Source: an uncultured Lachnospiraceae bacterium
Lineage (GTDB): Bacteria > Bacillota > Clostridia > Lachnospirales > Lachnospiraceae
Direction of reading: 5' to 3'
DNA length: 12,016 nucleotides
Assembly (NCBI GenBank): GCA_946549155.1
Contig: CAMNQN010000095.1
Coordinates: forward strand, 1 to 12,016
Under the pieces are notes generated by a model. The model was not told the origin of the DNA, ran no database searches, and saw only the letters and a list, made by a program, of their open reading frames with translations. Positions 7,552 to 12,016 of this stretch are shown piece after piece (positions within the stretch are counted from its first letter, which is position 1; each line of letters starts with the position of its first letter). A program made the position numbers and the translations under genes.

Positions 7552-7571
7552 CCGGGCTGTTTACAGCCCGG
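7552..7571 (-). promoter_or_regulatory. strong hairpin in the 5' leader of the operon
   Basis: A perfect 8-bp GC-rich stem (CCGGGCTG / CAGCCCGG) with a 4-nt loop lies in the leader, just upstream of the Shine-Dalgarno. Neither strand has a following T-run, so it does not look like a factor-independent terminator. It could stabilise the 5' end of the mRNA or affect ribosome access. The sequence shows the structure; the role is unknown. Confidence 0.55.
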
Positions 7572-7610
7572 CGCCGCCTTTGCCCACACCACCCAACAGC
7601 GATTTTTATC

Positions 7611-7639
7611 ATGCTATCACTTCATTCTCTAAATAATCT
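7611..7639 (-). promoter_or_regulatory. predicted promoter of the transport operon
   Basis: On the minus strand an extended -10 (TGATAGCAT, hexamer TAGCAT at 7616-7611) lies 9 bp from the left arm of the inverted repeat. The hexamer at a 17-bp spacer (7639-7634) is AGATTA, far from TTGACA, so the promoter is probably activator-dependent. The same hexamer at the same spacing occurs on the opposite side for the regulator promoter. Confidence 0.55.
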
Positions 7640-7695
7640 CTAAATAAAATCTATTTTCCCTTTATCTTAAGCTCAAATTAAAGATTATTTAGAGA
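7626..7695. promoter_or_regulatory. OmpR-type operator: tandem 11-bp repeats in a symmetric inverted arrangement
   Basis: TCTCTAAATAA occurs twice in perfect tandem (7626-7636, 7637-7647). Its inverted copy TTATTTAGAGA is at 7685-7695, and a degenerate fourth unit at 7674-7684 matches 7 of 11. The exact 14-bp inverted repeat arms are 7626-7639 and 7682-7695, centred at 7660.5. OmpR/PhoB-family regulators bind as dimers to tandem direct repeats with an 11-bp (one helical turn) period, and a regulator of that family is encoded immediately downstream. The two -10 elements are each 9 bp outside the arms. This predicts joint control of the regulator and the transport operon, including autoregulation. 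Confidence 0.75.
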
Positions 7696-7710
7696 TTTCT
7701 GTGATATGAT
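7682..7710 (+). promoter_or_regulatory. predicted promoter of the two-component system
   Basis: An extended -10 (TGATATGAT, hexamer TATGAT at 7705-7710, 5 of 6 matches to TATAAT) lies 9 bp from the right operator arm. The hexamer 17 bp upstream is AGATTA, a poor -35 that overlaps the operator, as expected for activation by a bound OmpR-type regulator. Confidence 0.6.
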
Positions 7711-7740
7711 GAAAAATAAAAAAATTAGGAGAATGGATCA

Positions 7741-8409
7741 ATGCGAATTTTACTGATTGAGGATGACACTGCTCTTTGCCGCTCTCTGGGGCTTTCCCTT
7801 AAGCAGCAGGGCTTTACCGTCACAGTCTGTCACGACGGGGAGGAGGGATTATTTCATATTCTGGAGAATGGTCACGATCTGATTCTGCTGGACCGGATGC
7901 TCCCCGGCATGGACGGGGCAAAGGTGCTGCAGCAGGCCAGGGCCCGGGGCTGTATGACCCCTGTGATTTTCCTCACGGCCATAAGCAGTCTGGAGGAGCG
8001 AATCACCGGGCTGGATCTGGGAGCAGACGATTATATCACCAAGCCCTTCGCCTTCGAGGAGCTGATGGCACGGATTCGGTGCATCTGCCGCCGCCCCGGC
8101 CCCCTTCGGGAAAGCAGCCTTCTCTCCTACCGGGATCTGCGGTTTCAGCCCGATCAGAGCCAGCTCTCCTGCGGCTCCAAAAGCTGCACCCTGTCCCGCC
8201 GGGAGGGGGAGCTGCTGACGCTGTTTTTAAAAAATCCCAATCAGACCCTTCCCCGCTCCACCATCCTGCTGCGGGTCTGGGGCCCGGATACGGAAATCGA
8301 AAATGGAAATCTGGACAACTACATCCATTTTCTCCGGCGGCGGCTGCGGGCAGTAAACAGCGAGACTGCCCTCACCACTGTGCGGGGCATCGGATACCGG
8401 CTGTCCTGA
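7741..8409 (+). CDS. OmpR/PhoB-family response regulator
   Basis: A cytoplasmic transcription regulator of 222 residues, the usual length. The N-terminal receiver domain (1-115) has the acidic pocket D8-D9, phospho-acceptor D51 (in LLDRMLPGMDG), T79 and K101 (in YITKPF). The C-terminal winged-helix DNA-binding domain (about 125-222) has the recognition-helix region LDNYIHFLRRRLR and ends VRGIGYRLS, as in OmpR/PhoB proteins. All key residues are present, so it should be functional. AGGAG (7727-7731) lies 9 nt before the ATG. It is encoded next to its presumed kinase and diverges from the transport operon. The 11-bp tandem repeats between them are its likely binding site. Family and function are firm; the target assignment is inferred from the operator. 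Confidence 0.95.
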   Translation: MRILLIEDDTALCRSLGLSLKQQGFTVTVCHDGEEGLFHILENGHDLILLDRMLPGMDGAKVLQQARARGCMTPVIFLTAISSLEERITGLDLGADDYITKPFAFEELMARIRCICRRPGPLRESSLLSYRDLRFQPDQSQLSCGSKSCTLSRREGELLTLFLKNPNQTLPRSTILLRVWGPDTEIENGNLDNYIHFLRRRLRAVNSETALTTVRGIGYRLS

Positions 8410-8477
8410 GAACGTCCAGCCCCCATGCTCCGGAATACGCTGCCCCTGGACTATCGTATGCTTACTGTTTATATATT

Positions 8478-8483
8478 GAAGGA
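8478..8483 (+). promoter_or_regulatory. Shine-Dalgarno deciding the kinase start
   Basis: GAAGGA lies 7 nt before the ATG at 8491. The earlier in-frame ATG at 8425 has no comparable site, and the 22 residues it would add precede a typical 'M-F-H-K-V-R-F-R-L' kinase N-terminus. Confidence 0.7.
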
Positions 8484-8490
8484 AAATTAT

Positions 8491-9789
8491 ATGTTTCATA
8501 AAGTCCGTTTCCGGCTGACCGCTCTGTGCATGGCCGTCACCGGTGTTATCCTGGCAGTGCTCACCATCATCTGCCTCTCCTTTTCCGAAACCAATCTGCG
8601 AAATCAGGAACAGTCCTCCTATGAGGCCAATTTAACTACCACCTATCAGACCCTCCGGCAGCAGTCCACCCTGTCCCACAACTGGCTCCGCCAGATAGCC
8701 GCCCGCTGCCAGTTCACCCTGCGTATCCGTGATAACGGCACAGAACTGTTCTTCCAGCAGCTTTCCCCGAATGCAGAAACGGAAGCACTGCTGGATCTGG
8801 CGGAGGAAACCGCCCTCCAAACCTATGGAATCCCTATGGAAACAGCCAGCGCTCCCCTCTCCACCATCTACCACAGGGAATTTCCCCTGCCATCCGCAGG
8901 AGAGCGCCTGCTGGCCTCCATAGCGCTGATTCCCTATCACAACGGAACACTGGCCGTCACGGTGCTGCATCCCTTAAGCCGGCTGGGGCAGCAGATCGCC
9001 CATCAGAGAAAGCTTTTTCTCCTGGCGGACCTGGCAGCCTTCACTCTGCTCTCCCTCTTTTTCTGGTTTTTCATCACACGGATGCTAAAACCTCTGGAGG
9101 AAAACAGAAAAAAGCAGATGCAGTTTATCGCATCCGCTTCTCATGAGCTGCGCTCTCCGCTGACAGTGATTCTAAGCAACACCGACGCCGTGCGCAGCCA
9201 AAGTATGCCTGCTGATTCCCAGTTTCTGGATACCATCACCCAGGAGGGACAGCGCATGTCCCGTCTGATCAGTGATATGCTGCAGCTGGCCGGGGCTGAC
9301 AATCACAGCTGGAACATCCATCCCGTCCACACGGAGCTGGATACCCTGCTTTTGCAGACCTGGGAATCCTACGAAACTCTGGCCGGCAGCAAAAACCTGC
9401 GGTGGCAGATTACCCTGCCCCCAAAGGAGACGCCGCCCTGTCTCTGCGACCCGGAGCGCATCCGCCAGCTTTTAGCCATCCTGATCGACAACGCCTTTTC
9501 CTACACTCCCGCCGGGGGCTGGGTAAAGCTCTCCCTGAAGCATTCCACCTCCCACTTTAACCTCACCGTATCCGACAATGGGCCGGGGATTCCCAGCGCA
9601 CAGAAGGAAGCGGTGTTTGAACGCTTTTACCGGGGCGATCCCTCCCGCCGGGACAAAAATCATTTTGGCCTGGGCTTAAGCATCGCCCGGGAAATCGCCA
9701 GGCTCCACCGGGGAGAACTGCTCCTGAAGGATACCCCCGGCGGCGGCTGTACCTTCACGCTGGTCCTGCCGGCCACCGAAACAGAATAA
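8491..9789 (+). CDS. membrane sensor histidine kinase, partner of the adjacent response regulator
   Basis: A 432-residue class I (EnvZ/PhoR-like) kinase. Two membrane helices (about 9-31 and 175-197) bracket a roughly 140-residue extracytoplasmic sensor (32-174) that matches no domain I recognise. The dimerisation helix has the H-box SASHELRSP with H218. The ATPase domain has the N-box (LIDNAFSYTP, N334), G1 (DNGPGIP, 362-368), F-box (FERFYRGD, 376-383) and G2 (GLGLSIA, 393-399). Only about 20 residues separate TM2 from H218, too short for a full HAMP linker. The start at 8491 is chosen for its Shine-Dalgarno; an ATG at 8425 would give 454 residues. It follows the regulator by 81 nt and shares its promoter. 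Its role is to sense an extracellular signal and phosphorylate D51 of the regulator. All catalytic motifs are intact; the stimulus is unknown. Confidence 0.93.
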   Translation: MFHKVRFRLTALCMAVTGVILAVLTIICLSFSETNLRNQEQSSYEANLTTTYQTLRQQSTLSHNWLRQIAARCQFTLRIRDNGTELFFQQLSPNAETEALLDLAEETALQTYGIPMETASAPLSTIYHREFPLPSAGERLLASIALIPYHNGTLAVTVLHPLSRLGQQIAHQRKLFLLADLAAFTLLSLFFWFFITRMLKPLEENRKKQMQFIASASHELRSPLTVILSNTDAVRSQSMPADSQFLDTITQEGQRMSRLISDMLQLAGADNHSWNIHPVHTELDTLLLQTWESYETLAGSKNLRWQITLPPKETPPCLCDPERIRQLLAILIDNAFSYTPAGGWVKLSLKHSTSHFNLTVSDNGPGIPSAQKEAVFERFYRGDPSRRDKNHFGLGLSIAREIARLHRGELLLKDTPGGGCTFTLVLPATETE

Positions 9790-9799
9790 ATACAGACCC

Positions 9800-12016
9800 C
9801 TAAATTTCTTCCTCCACCATACTCTTATTTCTATTCAGCATATCGTAGATGCAGGGCACCACGAAAAGGGTCAGCAGGGTACCGTACACCAGTCCGCCCA
9901 CGGTAACAATAGCCATAGGCTGTACCATGTCGGCTCCCATGCCCATGCCGATGGCCATGGGCATCAGGCCCAGGATCGTGGTCAGGGCCGTCATCAGGAT
10001 GGGGCGCAGACGGGTCCGTCCCGCCTCCACGATAGCGTCCTTTTTATCCATGCCCTCCCGCCGGAGCTGATTGATATAGTCCACCAGCACAATACCGTTG
10101 TTTACAATAATGCCGGACAGCATCACGAAACCGATCATGGCAATCACACTGACGGGACTGTCCGTAAGATACAGACCGAACAGGCCTCCCGTAAAGGCCA
10201 GCGGAATCGTGAACATGATAATGAAGGGAGACAGCAGGGACTGAAATTGAATCACCATAATCAGGTACATAAACACCACCGCCAGCGCCAGCATTTTTAT
10301 CACCTGTCCCATGGCCTCGTTGATGGTCTCATCCTCACCGGCCATCTCCAGGCTGTACCCTTCCGGTACCTCATAGCCCTCCAGCGCCTTTTCCACCTTC
10401 TGGGCCACCAGCCCGATATTGTAGCCGTCGGCAATCCCGGCGCTGACCGTCACATACCGGTTCTGATTGATCCGGTTGATGGAAGAGAAGCCTTCTGTAT
10501 CCTGGAAGTCCACAATCTCCTCCAGCGGCACCTCCACCTCCTTATTCTCCTCATCCTTCCCGGTGATGGTCAGATTCCTGATCTTCTCCCGGGTCAGGGT
10601 CTCGTCCGCATCATCCAGCACCAGCACCGCGTAATCCTTGGACTGGGTGGAAAGGGTGGTGGCGCTGGAGGCCTCCGCCAGCTTTCCCTGCAATAGCTGA
10701 AATACCTGGGCCGTGGTAAGCTGATAGCTCATGGCGGCGTTTTTGTCCACCACCAGCCGCAGCTCCAGCGTCTTTTCCTCAATTCCGTCAGAAACCTGTG
10801 TGGTTCCCTCCACCCTGTCCAGAATATCCGCCACCTCACCGGCGATCCGTTTCAGCTCATCCAGCTCCCGGCCCTGAAGCTGAATGGAAATGCCGCTGCC
10901 GCCCAGGGATGACATATCCATGGTGGAGGTCTCCACCGAAATCTCACCCTCCAATCCCGCTGTTTTCTCCAAAATCTCATCCGCCAGCTCCAGATTGCTG
11001 CGGGTTTTCTCCTCATCCAACAGCACATACATGGAAATTTCTTCTCCGCTGCCGCCGCCCAGGCTCATGGAGCCGCCCCCGGCCATGGCCCCCACGTCTG
11101 TCACCTCCGGGATCGTCAGAATCCGCTTCATGGCCTCGTCGGAAATGGCCGCCGTCTCCTTCAGCGTGCTTCCCTCCGGAGCCGTCAGGCTCACCGTCAT
11201 CTGGGTGCTGTCCATCTCCGGCATAAAAGCGGTTCCCCTGGAAATCGCCAGATATCCGGAATAAGCCAGCAGTCCCAGGGCCGCCGCCAGCACCAGAAGC
11301 TTCACACGCAGAACTTCTCTGAGGATTTTCCCATAAACAAACTGCACCGCATCCAGGAAACGGGAGCGCTTTTCCACAGTCTTTTTCAGCAGCCCCGCCC
11401 CCATCATGGGCACCACCGTCAAAGCCACCGCCAGACTGGCCAGCAGGGAGTAGGCGATGGTCAGGCCCATATCCACAAAGAGCTGCCTCGTGATACCCTC
11501 CGTAAACACAATGGGCAAAAATACGCAGATAGTGGTCATAGTGGAGGAGGCAATGGAGCCCGCCACCTGATTGGCCCCCTCCACGGCTGCCTTTCTGGCG
11601 GAGCAGCCCAGCCCCCGCATCCGGTAAATATTCTCAATCACCACGATGGAGTTATCCACCAGCATACCCACCCCCAGCGCCAGGCCGGAGAGGGAAATAA
11701 TATTCAGGCTGATGCCGGAAAAATACATCAGCACCAGTGCCGTCACGATACTAATGGGAATGGAGAACGCAATCACCAGCGTAGGCCGGAAGCTCTTCAT
11801 AAAAATCAGAAGAATGATCACCGCCAGCGCCGCGCCGGAGAGAATATTCTGCAATACGGAATCCACCACCAGGTCAATATAGATTCCCTGGTCCATCAGT
11901 TCGATAATGTTTACCTTTTCATTTTCTGACTCCAGCCTGGCAAACCGCTCCTTGATCCGGTCAGACACCTCCCCGGTGGAATAGCCGGACTGCTTCTGCA
12001 TACTGAATACCACGCC
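9800..12016 (-). CDS. RND (HAE1/AcrB-like) efflux transporter, 3' part, start beyond the window
   Basis: The C-terminal 738 residues of a proton-driven RND permease, roughly 70% of the usual 1,020-1,050. The sequence is open to the right edge and begins mid-domain (GVVFSMQKQSG), matching the AcrB region just before TM2, so a GTG at 12013 is not its start. The TM2-7 block follows, with the TM4 motif GVGMLVDNSIVVIEN (one relay Asp at 11654-11656, the next residue Asn rather than the second Asp of AcrB). Then come the second porter/docking domain and the TM8-12 block, with GIIVNNGIVLVDYIN in place of the AcrB region containing K940. These substitutions look characteristic of a subfamily rather than damage. 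It ends 10 bp from the convergent kinase gene, with no terminator hairpin visible between. Its promoter and any adaptor lie outside the window, so its link to the two-component system is unproven. Its substrate cannot be inferred. Confidence 0.93.
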   Translation of the reverse strand, partial: GVVFSMQKQSGYSTGEVSDRIKERFARLESENEKVNIIELMDQGIYIDLVVDSVLQNILSGAALAVIILLIFMKSFRPTLVIAFSIPISIVTALVLMYFSGISLNIISLSGLALGVGMLVDNSIVVIENIYRMRGLGCSARKAAVEGANQVAGSIASSTMTTICVFLPIVFTEGITRQLFVDMGLTIAYSLLASLAVALTVVPMMGAGLLKKTVEKRSRFLDAVQFVYGKILREVLRVKLLVLAAALGLLAYSGYLAISRGTAFMPEMDSTQMTVSLTAPEGSTLKETAAISDEAMKRILTIPEVTDVGAMAGGGSMSLGGGSGEEISMYVLLDEEKTRSNLELADEILEKTAGLEGEISVETSTMDMSSLGGSGISIQLQGRELDELKRIAGEVADILDRVEGTTQVSDGIEEKTLELRLVVDKNAAMSYQLTTAQVFQLLQGKLAEASSATTLSTQSKDYAVLVLDDADETLTREKIRNLTITGKDEENKEVEVPLEEIVDFQDTEGFSSINRINQNRYVTVSAGIADGYNIGLVAQKVEKALEGYEVPEGYSLEMAGEDETINEAMGQVIKMLALAVVFMYLIMVIQFQSLLSPFIIMFTIPLAFTGGLFGLYLTDSPVSVIAMIGFVMLSGIIVNNGIVLVDYINQLRREGMDKKDAIVEAGRTRLRPILMTALTTILGLMPMAIGMGMGADMVQPMAIVTVGGLVYGTLLTLFVVPCIYDMLNRNKSMVEEEI

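Noticed and set aside
7552..7571. Factor-independent terminator
   Set aside because: The stem is strong but no T-run follows on either strand, and it lies in the leader between promoter and first gene.
6661..7632. A 323-codon plus-strand frame opposite the propeller region
   Set aside because: It has no domain or ribosome site, and it ends within the divergent promoter region just beside the operator.
9790..9799. Terminator between the convergent kinase and RND genes
   Set aside because: Only 10 bp separate the two stop codons and no hairpin with a T-run is visible there or just inside either gene end.
12011..12013. GTG as the start of the RND gene
   Set aside because: The residues around it match the middle of the AcrB-type porter domain and the frame stays open to the window edge, so the gene is cut by the window.

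Overview
The window looks like chromosome of an anaerobic Gram-positive gut clostridium, most likely Lachnospiraceae. This is judged from moderately high-GC coding sequence with AT-rich intergenic DNA, strong AGGAGG ribosome sites, binding-protein-dependent sugar-type transporters without their own ATPase, and an HAE1-type RND pump of the kind clostridia carry. No species can be named. The first 39 bases are pure C and probably mark an artefactual contig end.

Layout. Positions 7530 down to 71 on the minus strand form one probable operon, in transcription order: a 770-residue secreted protein that joins an N-terminal beta-propeller-like region to a C-terminal solute-binding protein; a MalF-type permease; a MalG-type permease; a 743-residue HlyD/MacA-type adaptor with a large repetitive acidic insert; and a 309-residue membrane protein with MacB/FtsX-like topology. 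Diverging from it on the plus strand (7741-9789) is a two-component system: an OmpR/PhoB-type response regulator and a sensor histidine kinase without a full HAMP domain. Converging on the kinase, with a 10-bp gap, is the 3' part (738 residues) of an RND efflux transporter whose start lies beyond the right edge.

Control. The 210-bp divergent intergenic region is the best-defined regulatory element. An exact 14-bp inverted repeat (7626-7639 / 7682-7695) carries an 11-bp unit TCTCTAAATAA, which occurs twice in perfect tandem on the left and once inverted on the right with a degenerate fourth copy. Each outer arm sits exactly 9 bp from an extended -10 element, one facing each way. This is the expected geometry for an OmpR-type regulator bound as head-to-tail dimers and activating both promoters, so the two-component system probably controls itself and the transport operon.

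Biological reading (inference). The operon combines parts of a carbohydrate-type ABC importer with parts of a MacAB-like envelope assembly, and has a propeller fused to its binding protein. No ATPase is present in the window; MalF/MalG-type pairs in Bacillota often share a housekeeping MsmX/MsmK-type ATPase, and a MacB-like ATPase could lie beyond the left edge. The combination, with its dedicated two-component system, is the part most likely to be an undescribed system. Its ligand cannot be read from the sequence.
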